Positions 36,711 through 45,476 of a stretch of 64,000 bases of DNA are shown here, in pieces; the stretch's first letter is position 1, and each line of letters begins with the position of its first letter. The position numbers were made by a program, and so were the translations under genes. The notes below the pieces were generated by a model. The model searched no databases. It had not been told where the DNA came from and saw only the letters and a list, made by a program, of their open reading frames with translations. The DNA is from Burkholderia plantarii (lineage in GTDB: Bacteria; Pseudomonadota; Gammaproteobacteria; Burkholderiales; Burkholderiaceae): positions 2,170,001 through 2,234,000 of the forward strand of contig NZ_CP007212.1 of the NCBI RefSeq assembly GCF_001411805.1. Direction: 5' to 3'.

Positions 36711-37455
36711 CTGACAACCCTCCTGCCTTCATATCCTTCAGTCGTTCCGGCACGCCGGGGAAACGCAGCCCGCTGGCGGCCTCCAGTTGATGCACGGTTT
36801 CGATATCGTAGCGCTTCGCGTTGCTGTTCTTCACGACGATCGCGAACGCCACGCCCCGCGACGGCAGATAGACCAGCTTGAAGATTTCCGTGGGCACGAT
36901 CACGCGGTTCGCGCCGATCGTCTGCAGCTCGCTGCCATGGAACATCGGGCCGGTCACCACGTAGGCCTCGCCGTCGCGCATCGCCATCGCCCGCACCGCC
37001 TCCTCCACATGCGCCCAGAGGCGCCGGTTGTTCTGCGGATTCTGCGGAATCATGTTCGCCAGCGAGAACGATTCCGCCATCGCCGCGTCGTTCCAGCGGT
37101 CGCCCGCCGGGCTCATGTGGCCGCGATCGAAGCCGCTGCGCCGGTAGTCGGCCAGCGTCGCGCCCTCGCCCGCCGGCAGGCGCGCTTCCGCGAAGAAGCG
37201 ATTGGTGCGCACCTCGCCCTTCGCGTCGGCCAGATGCGCGGCGGTCAGATGCTCGGCCGACCAGAGCGGCGTATGCGTGATGCCCGAGTGCAGCACTTCG
37301 AAGTCGGAATAACAGAGCAGGCGCGCCTGCCTGACCATCTTCGGATTCGTCAGCTCGGGCTCGAGGCCGGACGGAGAAAACTGCGAACACGACGCGGCGT
37401 GGACGCTCGCCGCGATCGACAGCAGGCTCAGCGCGGCTAGCCATTTCATAGTCAT
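36703..37455 (-). CDS. Secreted DNA/RNA non-specific endonuclease
   Basis: A 250-aa NUC1/Serratia-nuclease-type enzyme with a Sec signal peptide (WLAALSLLSIAASVHAA). The catalytic motif DRGHMSPAGD is intact (His general base), and the metal-ligand Asn is in SFSLANMIPQNPQNN. It should cut DNA and RNA in the periplasm or outside the cell. The adjacent small gene overlaps its end. Confidence 0.9.
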   Translation of the reverse strand: MTMKWLAALSLLSIAASVHAASCSQFSPSGLEPELTNPKMVRQARLLCYSDFEVLHSGITHTPLWSAEHLTAAHLADAKGEVRTNRFFAEARLPAGEGATLADYRRSGFDRGHMSPAGDRWNDAAMAESFSLANMIPQNPQNNRRLWAHVEEAVRAMAMRDGEAYVVTGPMFHGSELQTIGANRVIVPTEIFKLVYLPSRGVAFAIVVKNSNAKRYDIETVHQLEAASGLRFPGVPERLKDMKAGGLSGV

Positions 37456-37652
37456 GCGTCTTTTTCGAGAAAAAAGCGCGCATTGTAGCGGGGCGAATCG
37501 CAGGCGTGGGCGCTGGTGAGCGTGTCTCGTTGATCTTTTTCGGGACCGGTGGCAGGAAATGTCGCGATGGCTTCGCCGGCCCGGGCGGCTTCACGACGAG
37601 CGCGCTTTCATGGCCGGATCGCGTATCTCCGAGATCGAGCGAACCGCGGCGA

Positions 37653-38642
37653 TCACGTCTCGCGCCGCGCTCGTTTCGCACGCGGCGCGACGGGCCGCCC
37701 GCTTCGCGCGGGCTCCGCCTCGTGCTGCGCCGCCGCCACGATCCACTGCCGGAAGGCCGTGACGGCGGCGTCGCCGGTGCGATCGGTGTTCACGACCAGC
37801 GTGTAGTCGGGGCCGCGCCATGCCGGCTCGGAGATCGGGCAGACGAGGCGCCCGGCCGCGATCTCGCGCTCGATCAGCGGCAGCGAGGCCAGCGCCACGC
37901 CGAGCCCTTCGGCGGCCGCGCCCAGTTGCAGGAACACGTGATCGAAGGCCAGATGCCGGGCGCCCTGCAGGCCCGGCGAGCCGGCCTGCCGCAACCAGTC
38001 GGACCAGGCCGTGCGCGTGCTCGTGGAGTGCAGCAGCGTATGGTGACGCAGGTCGTCAACGGTGCGGATCGGATGGCTCAGCAGCACTGCCGGATTGCAG
38101 GCCGGCAGACGCAGATCGGGCATCAGCGTGGTCGACACGAGGCCCGCCGCGTGCTCGGGACCCGAGCGCACGCCCACGTCGAATGCATCGCCGACATAGC
38201 GCAGCTTGCGCGAGGTGGTGGAGACCCGCACGTCGATATCGGGGTAGCGCGTCTGGAAATCCGCGAGCCGCGGTATCAGCCAGCACAAGGCGAAGCTCGC
38301 CAGCGCGTTCACTCGCACCACGCCCGTGATGCGCCGCGTGGCCGACTCGTGGCGCAGCCGCGTGACCGAGCTGCCCAGGCGCGCGAACGCGCCGTTCACG
38401 TCGTTGAGCAGCGCCACGCCTTCGTCGGTCGGCACCACGCCGCGCGCGCGGCGCTCGAACAGCGGCACGCCGAACCAGTCCTCCAGCAAGCGGATCTGCT
38501 TGCCGACCGCCCAGTGCGTGACGTGCAGGTCGCTGGCCGCGGCCGCGAAGCTGCCGAGCCGCGCCACCGCCTCGAAGTGCCGCAACGCATTCAATGGCGG
38601 CAGCCGGTCCGCTTCCTTGATGACGCGTTTGGTCGTGTTCAT
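37653..38642 (-). CDS. LysR-family regulator (GcvA-like)
   Basis: A 329-aa LysR regulator. The start of the DNA-binding domain (LPPLNALRHFEAVARLGSFAAAASDLHVTHWAVGKQIRLLE) is typical of the GcvA/AmpR subgroup. It is divergent from an MFS gene 143 bp away, its most likely target. The ATG at 38642 is chosen; 38681 would add 13 residues. Confidence 0.88.
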   Translation of the reverse strand: MNTTKRVIKEADRLPPLNALRHFEAVARLGSFAAAASDLHVTHWAVGKQIRLLEDWFGVPLFERRARGVVPTDEGVALLNDVNGAFARLGSSVTRLRHESATRRITGVVRVNALASFALCWLIPRLADFQTRYPDIDVRVSTTSRKLRYVGDAFDVGVRSGPEHAAGLVSTTLMPDLRLPACNPAVLLSHPIRTVDDLRHHTLLHSTSTRTAWSDWLRQAGSPGLQGARHLAFDHVFLQLGAAAEGLGVALASLPLIEREIAAGRLVCPISEPAWRGPDYTLVVNTDRTGDAAVTAFRQWIVAAAQHEAEPARSGRPVAPRAKRARRET

Positions 38643-38785
38643 CGGTGACTCATCCGTGACTTTTTCTCCCGTCTGACTCAATTTTACGTCAGTTGTGGCG
38701 AATACCCGGCATCCCTAGACTAGCCCTGTCCCTTCACCCGATACACGTGCGGGCGCCCATGGCGGCGCCGCGCTTCGACTGTCCG

Positions 38786-39979
38786 ATGACACGTTCCTCC
38801 TCCCCTGCCCTGGCCACGCAACCAGCCGCCGCCTCGCGTTCGCGCGTGTTGTGGCTCTCCTGCACGGCGCATGCGCTGCACGACGGCTATACCGACATGA
38901 TCTATGCGCTGCTGCCGGTCTGGCAGGCCGACTTCGGTCTCAGCTACGGCGCGCTGGCCGCCCTGCGCGCGATCTACGCGGGCACCATGGCCACGCTGCA
39001 ACTGCCCGCCGGCTGGCTCGCGCGGCGCCTCGGCACGCGCGCCACGCTCGCGCTCGGCACCCTGCTGGCCGCGTTCGGCTACGCCGTGGCCGGCATGTCG
39101 GGCACGCTGTTCGGCCTGTGCGTGGCGCTCGCGCTCTCCGGAAGCGGTTCGAGCACGCAGCATCCGCTTGCCTCGGGCGCCGTTTCGCGCGTGTATGGGC
39201 GCGACGCCCGCGGGCCGCTCAGCCTCTACAACTTCTCCGGCGACCTCGGCAAATCCGCGTTGCCGGCCGCCATCTCGCTGATGGTCACCGTCATGCCGTG
39301 GCGTCACGCGCTGTGGAGCGTGTCGGTGATCGGCGTGGCGGTGGCGGCTTTGATTGCACTTTTTCTCCCCGCGATACCGAGGGGCCACGTGGCCGTCGAA
39401 GGCGCCGCGAGCCGTCGCGACGGTGGCGCGCGCAGCGGCTTCTCGCTGCTGTTCACGATCGGCGTGCTCGACACGGCCGTGCGCATGGGGTTGCTCACGT
39501 TCCTGCCGTTCCTGATGAAGGACAAAGGCATCTCGCCATCGATGATGGGCACCGCGCTCGCGCTCGTGTTCATCGGCGGGGCCGCCGGCAAGTTCGCCTG
39601 CGGCTGGCTCGGCGCGCGGATGGGCGTGATCGGCACCGTGCTCGCGACCGAAGGCGGCACGGCCGCGCTGATCCTCGCCGTGATCTGGCTGCCGCTGGCG
39701 CCGGCCATGGTGCTGCTGCCGCTGCTGGGCATGATGCTCAACGGTACGTCGTCCGTGCTCTACGGCACCGTGCCCGAGCTGACGCCGGTCGAACACACCG
39801 AGCGCGCGTTCGCGCTGTTCTACACCGGCACGATCGCGTCGGGTGCGCTCTCCCCGATTGCCTACGCGTTCCTCGGCGACCGGGTCGGCGTCCACGGCGC
39901 CACGTTCGCGACGGCGGCCACCGCGCTGGCCGTGCTGCCGCTGGCGCTGATGCTTCGCCGGCATTTGCGCGCGGCATGA
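38786..39979 (+). CDS. MFS transporter (fosmidomycin-resistance type)
   Basis: About 397 aa with 12 predicted membrane segments. LSCTAHALHDGYTDMIYALLPV at the start and the AGWLARRLGTR loop resemble the Fsr fosmidomycin-resistance branch of the MFS. Substrate is unknown. The start is uncertain (ATGs at 38786, 38759 or 38693); none has a clear SD. Confidence 0.8.
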   Translation: MTRSSSPALATQPAAASRSRVLWLSCTAHALHDGYTDMIYALLPVWQADFGLSYGALAALRAIYAGTMATLQLPAGWLARRLGTRATLALGTLLAAFGYAVAGMSGTLFGLCVALALSGSGSSTQHPLASGAVSRVYGRDARGPLSLYNFSGDLGKSALPAAISLMVTVMPWRHALWSVSVIGVAVAALIALFLPAIPRGHVAVEGAASRRDGGARSGFSLLFTIGVLDTAVRMGLLTFLPFLMKDKGISPSMMGTALALVFIGGAAGKFACGWLGARMGVIGTVLATEGGTAALILAVIWLPLAPAMVLLPLLGMMLNGTSSVLYGTVPELTPVEHTERAFALFYTGTIASGALSPIAYAFLGDRVGVHGATFATAATALAVLPLALMLRRHLRAA

Positions 39980-40150
39980 GCGGGCCGGTTGCCGTGTCTG
40001 GTGGCGGGTCGCGTGCATGGGCCGTCGGGCGCGGCGAGCGTGGCGTGAAACCGCCGGGTGGCGCGGTCCCGGTTCGGCGTTGATTCAACGAGGGCCGTGC
40101 GTCATGGCCGGCCCGGATCGTCATCGCATCATCAAGAGGAGGTTCATCCA

Positions 40151-40912
40151 ATGAGTTCCGTTTCGCAGGCCCCGCTGATCCTGATCACGGGAGGCAGCCG
40201 CGGCGTGGGCGCGGCCACCGCAAGGCTGGCCGCCGCGCGCGGTTACGACGTGGCGATCAGCTTCGTCGCCGACGAAGCCGCGGCCCTCGGCGTGGCGGCC
40301 GACGTGAAGGCGCTCGGGCGACGGGCCTTGCCCGTGCGGGCCGACAGCGCGGACCCGGAGCAAGTTGCCGCGCTGTTTGCCGCGATCGACCGTGAATTCG
40401 GCCGGATCGACGTGCTCGTGAACAACGCCGCGATCATCGCGCGGCAGTCACGCCTCGAGGATCTCGGCTTCGAGCGCATGCAGCGCGTGTTCGCCGTGAA
40501 CGCGATCGGCCCGATGCTCTGCGCGCAGCAGGCGGTGAAACGGATGGCCTATCGCCACCACGGGCGCGGCGGTGCCGTGATCAACGTCTCGTCGGCATCG
40601 GCCCGGCTCGGTAGTCCCAACGAATATGTCGACTACGCGGCGTCGAAGGGAGCCATCGAAACGTTCACGACCGGCCTCGCCAAGGAAGTGGCGCGCGAAG
40701 GGATCCGCGTGAACTGCGTGCGGCCGGGGCATATCTATACCGACATGCACGCCAGCGGCGGCGAGCCGGGGCGCGTGGATCGAGTGAAGGATTCGATCCC
40801 GATGGGACGCGGCGGGCAACCGGAGGAAGTGGCGCGCGCGATTCTGTGGCTGGCGAGCGCGGAGGCGTCGTTCGTGACGGGGACGTTTCTCGATGCGACG
40901 GGGGGGAAGTGA
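40151..40912 (+). CDS. SDR-family oxidoreductase
   Basis: A 253-aa classical short-chain dehydrogenase. The cofactor motif GGSRGVGAA, NNAA, the serine in INVSSASA and YAASK (Tyr/Lys) are all present. It is probably NAD(P)-dependent; substrate unknown. AGGAGG 10 nt upstream fixes the ATG at 40151. Confidence 0.88.
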   Translation: MSSVSQAPLILITGGSRGVGAATARLAAARGYDVAISFVADEAAALGVAADVKALGRRALPVRADSADPEQVAALFAAIDREFGRIDVLVNNAAIIARQSRLEDLGFERMQRVFAVNAIGPMLCAQQAVKRMAYRHHGRGGAVINVSSASARLGSPNEYVDYAASKGAIETFTTGLAKEVAREGIRVNCVRPGHIYTDMHASGGEPGRVDRVKDSIPMGRGGQPEEVARAILWLASAEASFVTGTFLDATGGK

Positions 40913-40913
40913 G

Positions 40914-41220
40914 GTGTTCGTCGTCGTGCCCGGATGCGATGCCGTGTCCGGTGTTTCCGGGGCAGCGCCGCTGAACGGCATCCTGCATGTCCTGCAAATC
41001 GGTATGCCGTGGGAAGACTTGCCGCAGGCGTTCGGCTTCGGCAGCGGCATGACATTCTGGCGACGCCTGCGAAAAAGGTACGAGCGTCACGAAAACGAAC
41101 CACGGTCCAAGCGATTGTTTCGCCGCCAGAGGGCTTTCGACGCATCTTCCCGCGTCTCGACAAGCTCGATGTAAGGTTCATTGCCTTTTGCAGCCGCGCC
41201 TTGATCGTTGAACGCCCGCG
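40914..41220 (+). pseudogene. IS5-family transposase remnant with internal deletion
   Basis: The first half encodes LNGILHVLQIGMPWEDLPQAFG and MTFWRRLRK, the N-terminal part of an IS5-type transposase (DUF4096 region). Sequence then jumps, with a frame change, to EGFRRIFPRLDKLD and FCSRALIVE, which is the extreme C-terminus. The catalytic centre has been deleted. The C-terminal part resembles the remnant at 18030-18312. Confidence 0.75.
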
Positions 41221-41455
41221 ATCGCGCGAGCACTCCCCTGGCCCCCAAGCAGGCCACGCGCCGGCGCCCCCGTCCCGGCCCGCTTTCATGCATACGGCGA
41301 ATGCGAAGCGTGCCGCGATCTCACTTGATGCAGCGCCATGCACTACGCTTAAATGAACGTGCGTTCGCCTGCCCGCCTCCGGCGCGGGCCGCGCCACGCG
41401 CCCCGCCCACGAGGCACACGGCGCGACCTCATCGGGAAGACATCAGGGAGACGTA
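41221..41455. promoter_or_regulatory. Upstream region of an MFS gene
   Basis: 235 bp between the IS5 remnant and the MFS gene with no convincing gene. A good SD (GGGAG) lies just before 41456. No promoter elements were clear. Confidence 0.35.
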
Positions 41456-42691
41456 ATGCAGATTCGTTCGGAGGACGCCTGGCGCTACCGCTGGCTGCTG
41501 GTGATCGCGGGCGGCGTGGTGATGGGCGGCGCGCTCGGCGTGCGCAGCGTGCAGGGCCTGTTCCTGGTGCCGGTCACGCTCGATCACGGCTGGTCCCGCG
41601 AGGCATTCGGCCTCGCCTTCGCGCTGCAGAACCTGATCTGGGGCATCTCGCAACCGTTCACGGGGATGATCGCCGACCGCTACGGCTCGGCGCGCGTGAT
41701 CTTCGCGGGCAGCGTGCTCTACGCGCTGGGCCTCGTGGTGATGGCACTCGCCGCCTCCACCGGCGTCTACACGCTCGGCACCGGCGTGATGGTCGGCATC
41801 GCGCTGTCGGGCACCGCGTTCGGCGCCGTGTACGGCGCGCTCTCGCGGCTGTTCCCGCCCGAGCACCGCAGCTGGGCGCTCGGCATCTCGGGCACGATCG
41901 GCGGGCTCGGCCAGTTCGTGATGGTGCCGCTCGCGCAGGGCGTGATCGATTCGTTCGGCTGGGTGCGCGCGATCTTCGTGCTGGCCGCGGTGATGCTGGC
42001 CACCGCGCCGCTCGCGGCCTGGCTGCGCGACCGGCCGCTCGAACGCGGCGCCGAGGGCGGCCAGCACCAGACGATCCGCGCGGCGGTCCACGAGGCGCTC
42101 ACCCACCGCGGCTTCTGGCTGCTCAACATCGGCTTCTTCGCCTGCGGCTTCCAGCTCGCGTTCGTGGCCGCGCACATGCCGGCCTACCTGCTCGACCACG
42201 GAATGAGCGCGCGCCAGGCCAGCATCTCGCTGGCCATCATCGCGCTGGCCAACACCGTCGGCACCTTCCTGTGCGGCTACGCGGGCGGCTTCTGGCGCCG
42301 CAAGTACCTGCTGGCCGGCATCTACTTCACGCGCGTGATCGCGATGGCGCTGTTCGTGCTGCTGCCGCTCACGCCGGCGAGCCTCTACGTGTTCTCGTTC
42401 GTCACCGGCCTGATCTGGCTCGGCACGGTGCCGCTCACGAGCGGCGTGGTCTCGCAGGTGTTCGGGGTGCGCTACATCGCGACGCTGTTCGGCTTCGTGT
42501 TCTTCGGCCACCAGCTCGGCAGCTTCTTCGGCGTCTGGATCGGCAGCCTCGTCTACGACGCCGTGCATTCGTACCTGCCGCTCTGGTACGGCTCGATGGC
42601 GCTCGGCGTGGTGGCGGGCCTCGTGCATCTGCCGATCAACGACAGCAGCGTGCCGCGCCTCTCGGCGGCACCGGCCGCGCAGCCGGCATGA
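41456..42691 (+). CDS. MFS transporter (oxalate/formate antiporter-like)
   Basis: A 411-aa transporter with 12 hydrophobic segments. The loop 2-3 motif is GMIADRYGSARV, and the overall pattern resembles the OFA/monocarboxylate branch of the MFS. Its substrate is unknown. Its stop overlaps the next ATG (ATGA), so the three plus-strand genes here appear translationally linked. Confidence 0.85.
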   Translation: MQIRSEDAWRYRWLLVIAGGVVMGGALGVRSVQGLFLVPVTLDHGWSREAFGLAFALQNLIWGISQPFTGMIADRYGSARVIFAGSVLYALGLVVMALAASTGVYTLGTGVMVGIALSGTAFGAVYGALSRLFPPEHRSWALGISGTIGGLGQFVMVPLAQGVIDSFGWVRAIFVLAAVMLATAPLAAWLRDRPLERGAEGGQHQTIRAAVHEALTHRGFWLLNIGFFACGFQLAFVAAHMPAYLLDHGMSARQASISLAIIALANTVGTFLCGYAGGFWRRKYLLAGIYFTRVIAMALFVLLPLTPASLYVFSFVTGLIWLGTVPLTSGVVSQVFGVRYIATLFGFVFFGHQLGSFFGVWIGSLVYDAVHSYLPLWYGSMALGVVAGLVHLPINDSSVPRLSAAPAAQPA

Positions 42692-42912
42692 ACCCGCGCC
42701 ACGGCACCCACGGGCCGGCCGACACGCGCCGGCAGCACGCCGCCTGGCCCGCGCCGCCGGCCGCGCGCCGCGCCGGCCGCCTCGCGTGGCCGGGCTGGTG
42801 CCGCGTGCTGCTGGGGCTGGCCGGACTCGCGCTGCTGGCCGTCACGTTCGCCGCGTGGCTGACGCCGTCCACCATGCTCGCGCTGCTGTCCGGATTCTCG
42901 ATGTGCGGATGA
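42688..42912 (+). CDS. Small one-helix membrane protein
   Basis: A 74-aa protein with an Arg/Pro-rich head and one strong hydrophobic helix (VLLGLAGLALLAVTFAAWL). It overlaps the MFS gene by ATGA and the following GNAT frame in the same way. No family was recognised. It may be an accessory to the transporter. Confidence 0.5.
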   Translation: MNPRHGTHGPADTRRQHAAWPAPPAARRAGRLAWPGWCRVLLGLAGLALLAVTFAAWLTPSTMLALLSGFSMCG

Positions 42913-42923
42913 GGGATTCCAAC

Positions 42924-43634
42924 ATGGCCACCTTGCCCCTTGCCGGCGAACGCCTGGCCGGCTTCTCGGCCGGCGCCGACGCGTCGCTCTCGTCGCTCTC
43001 GTCGCTCGCGCGCGCCCCGCGGCAGGCGGCGCGCCCGCTGCACGCGCCGACTCTCTGCGTCGCGCGCGCGGCCCGCTTTCCCGACGACGAGGAATGCGTG
43101 CAGGACCTGCTGCTCGACTACGAGAAGGTGCTGCTGCGCCTGGGCGTGAAGATGCTGCGGCTCGGCACCGAGCTGACCTCGCTGCCGGGGCCCTACGCGA
43201 CGCCGCACGGGGCGGTCTTCCTGGCCGAGCTGGACGGCCGGCCGGTGGGCTGCGCGGCGCTGGTCGCGCACGACACGCCGGCGTGCGCCGCCGAGATCCG
43301 GCGCCTGCACGTGAGCGCCGCGCATGCCGCCCCGGCGCTCGACGCGCTGCTCGCGCGCAGCGTCGCGTTCGCGGCCTCGCTCGGCTGCCAGACGATCCGG
43401 CACACGCCGCTGCCCGACGCGATCGAGCATCGCGAGACGTTCGCGCGCCATCGCTTCATGCCGGCCGGCTCGGCCGCTCTGGCCAGTTCGGCCGGCTCCG
43501 CCACGGCACCGGGCGCCGGCGACGTGCCGCCCGGCGTGCTGATGCCGGCCGGCCTGCGCGTCGTGCCGCTTGCCCGCACGATCGCGCCGGCCCTGCACCG
43601 TTACTTCTCGACGAACGCGCGCTCGATCACGTAG
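42924..43634 (+). CDS. GNAT-family acetyltransferase
   Basis: About 236 aa. The core is GNAT-like (AVFLAELDGRPVGCAALV, then EIRRLHVSAAHAAPALDALL as the acetyl-CoA loop region, though the usual QxxGxG/A loop is degenerate). The start may be this ATG with a GAGGG SD or an ATG at 42909 overlapping the previous stop. Its end overlaps the convergent ferredoxin reductase gene by 34 bp. Confidence 0.6.
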   Translation: MATLPLAGERLAGFSAGADASLSSLSSLARAPRQAARPLHAPTLCVARAARFPDDEECVQDLLLDYEKVLLRLGVKMLRLGTELTSLPGPYATPHGAVFLAELDGRPVGCAALVAHDTPACAAEIRRLHVSAAHAAPALDALLARSVAFAASLGCQTIRHTPLPDAIEHRETFARHRFMPAGSAALASSAGSATAPGAGDVPPGVLMPAGLRVVPLARTIAPALHRYFSTNARSIT

Positions 43635-44377
43635 TCGCCCGGCTCGCCCTGATGCGGCGAGACGCGCAGGCCGCGCGCATCGAGCAGCGCGCACAGATCG
43701 TTCAACAGCGAGGGGCTGCCGCACAGCATCGCGCGATCATGCTCGCGCGACAGCGGCGGCACGCCGAGATCCTCGAACAGCTTGCCGCTCTCGATCAGGT
43801 CGGTGATGCGGCCGCGATTGTGGAACGGCTCGCGCGTGACGGTCGGGTAATAGACCAGCTTGTCGCGCAGCATCTCGCCGAGGAACTCGCTGCCGGGCAG
43901 CTCCTCGCGGATGAAGTCGGCATAGGCCAGCTCGCTCACGTAGCGCACGCCATGCACCAGCACCACCTGCTCGAAGCGCTCGTACACCTCGGGATCCTGG
44001 ATCACGCTCATGAACGGCGCGAGCCCGGTGCCGGAGCCGAACAGGTAGAGCCGCCGGCCCGGCAGCAGGTCGTCGAGCACCAGCGTGCCGACCGGCTTGC
44101 GCGACACCAGCAGCTTGTCGCCGGGCTTCAGGTACTGCAGGCGCGAGGTGAGCGGGCCGTTGGGCACCTTGATGCTGAAGAACTCGAGATGGTCGGCATG
44201 CGCGGCGCTGGCGATGCTGTAGGCGCGCGTGAGCGGCTTGCCGTCGATCTCGCAGCCGATCATGACGAAGTGGCCGCTGGAGAAGCGCAGCCCGGCGGGC
44301 CGCTCGGCGCGGAAGCTGAACAAGGTGTCGTTCCAGTGATGGACGCTGAGGACGGTCTGTTCGGTATAGGCGGACAT
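43601..44377 (-). CDS. fpr: Ferredoxin-NADP+ reductase
   Basis: A 258-aa FAD enzyme passing electrons between NADPH and ferredoxin. The FAD motif is LTRAYSIAS, the NADP motif GSGTGLAPFMS, and the C-terminal YVIERAFVEK is typical of bacterial Fpr. It is the last gene of the biosynthetic run and, with the ferredoxin at 56551, could reduce the two di-iron enzymes. It is probably a cluster paralogue rather than the housekeeping copy (inference). Confidence 0.9.
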   Translation of the reverse strand: MSAYTEQTVLSVHHWNDTLFSFRAERPAGLRFSSGHFVMIGCEIDGKPLTRAYSIASAAHADHLEFFSIKVPNGPLTSRLQYLKPGDKLLVSRKPVGTLVLDDLLPGRRLYLFGSGTGLAPFMSVIQDPEVYERFEQVVLVHGVRYVSELAYADFIREELPGSEFLGEMLRDKLVYYPTVTREPFHNRGRITDLIESGKLFEDLGVPPLSREHDRAMLCGSPSLLNDLCALLDARGLRVSPHQGEPGDYVIERAFVEK

Positions 44378-44450
44378 GGTGGGTTCGAAGGCGGGTTGCG
44401 GGAGATCCGGGAAGGAGGCGGCGCTCGGCGGCGCATTTCAGCGGCGGACG

Positions 44451-45476
44451 TCAACGGAACACGACGGTGCGCGCGCCGTTCATCAGCACGCGGTGCTCGC
44501 AGTGCCACTTGAGCGCGCGCGCGAGCACCACGCATTCGATGTCGCGGCCGATCGCGGCCAGCTCGCGCGGGCCGGCCGCGTGGTCGACGCGCTCGACGTC
44601 CTGCTCGATGATCGGCCCTTCGTCGAGATCGGAGGTCACGTAGTGAGCCGTCGCGCCGATCAGCTTGACGCCGCGCGCGTGCGCCTGGCGGTAAGGCTGG
44701 GCGCCCTTGAAGCTCGGCAGGAAGCTGTGGTGGATGTTGATCGCGCGCCCGCGCAGGCTCGCGCACAGCTCGGGCGAGAGGATCTGCATGTAGCGCGCGA
44801 GCACCACCAGCTCCACGCGCTCGCGCTCCAGCAGAGCGAGCACGCGCGCTTCCTGCGCCGGCTTGCCGCCCGCGGCCGCGTCGAGCGGCAGATGATGGAA
44901 CGCCAGGCCCGAACGCTCGGCCATCTCGCGCAGGTCCTCGTGGTTCGACACCACGGCGGCGATCTCCACCGGCAGCTGCCCCACGCTCTGGCGGAAGATC
45001 AGGTCGTTCAGGCAATGGCCCTCGCGGCTCACCAGGATCGCGGCGCGCGGCCGCCAGCCGGCGTCGTGGACTTCGATCTGCATGTCGTAGTCGCGGCGCA
45101 GCGGGTCGAGCAGCCGCGCGATCGCGTCGGGGCCGGTCGCGGCGCCGGGCGCGTCGAGGTGAACGCGCATGAAGAAGCGGCCCCGCGCGGCGGCGCCGTC
45201 GGCCGCTGCCGGGGCGGCCGGAGCCGATGGGGAGGACGCGGCGCGTGCATCGAAGTCGCTGAACTGCTGCGTGTCGACGATGTTGCAGCCGGCCTCGTAG
45301 AGCGCGCGCGAGACGGCGTACACCACGCCGCGGCTGTCGGGACACGACAGCCGCAGCACGAATTCGCGGCCGGCGGCCGGATGGGTCTGGCCGCCGCGCA
45401 GGCGGGCCAGCACCTGCGCGGCGTCGTCATGGCGGCGCGCGCGCGAGGAATCGATCAGGGTTTCGTTGAGGGTCAC
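44451..45476 (-). CDS. purU: Formyltetrahydrofolate deformylase
   Basis: A 341-aa PurU-type enzyme releasing formate from 10-formyl-THF. An ACT domain (about 35-130) is interrupted by an Ala/Pro-rich insert; the catalytic domain has INIHHSFLPSFKGA (His) and ATAHYVTSDLDEGPII (Asp). It is longer than usual PurU (about 285 aa). The GTG start at 45476 overlaps the stop of the upstream SDR-like gene (GTGA), which argues for a role in the cluster: formate supply, folate balance, or a formyl transfer to the product. Confidence 0.85.
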   Translation of the reverse strand: MTLNETLIDSSRARRHDDAAQVLARLRGGQTHPAAGREFVLRLSCPDSRGVVYAVSRALYEAGCNIVDTQQFSDFDARAASSPSAPAAPAAADGAAARGRFFMRVHLDAPGAATGPDAIARLLDPLRRDYDMQIEVHDAGWRPRAAILVSREGHCLNDLIFRQSVGQLPVEIAAVVSNHEDLREMAERSGLAFHHLPLDAAAGGKPAQEARVLALLERERVELVVLARYMQILSPELCASLRGRAINIHHSFLPSFKGAQPYRQAHARGVKLIGATAHYVTSDLDEGPIIEQDVERVDHAAGPRELAAIGRDIECVVLARALKWHCEHRVLMNGARTVVFR

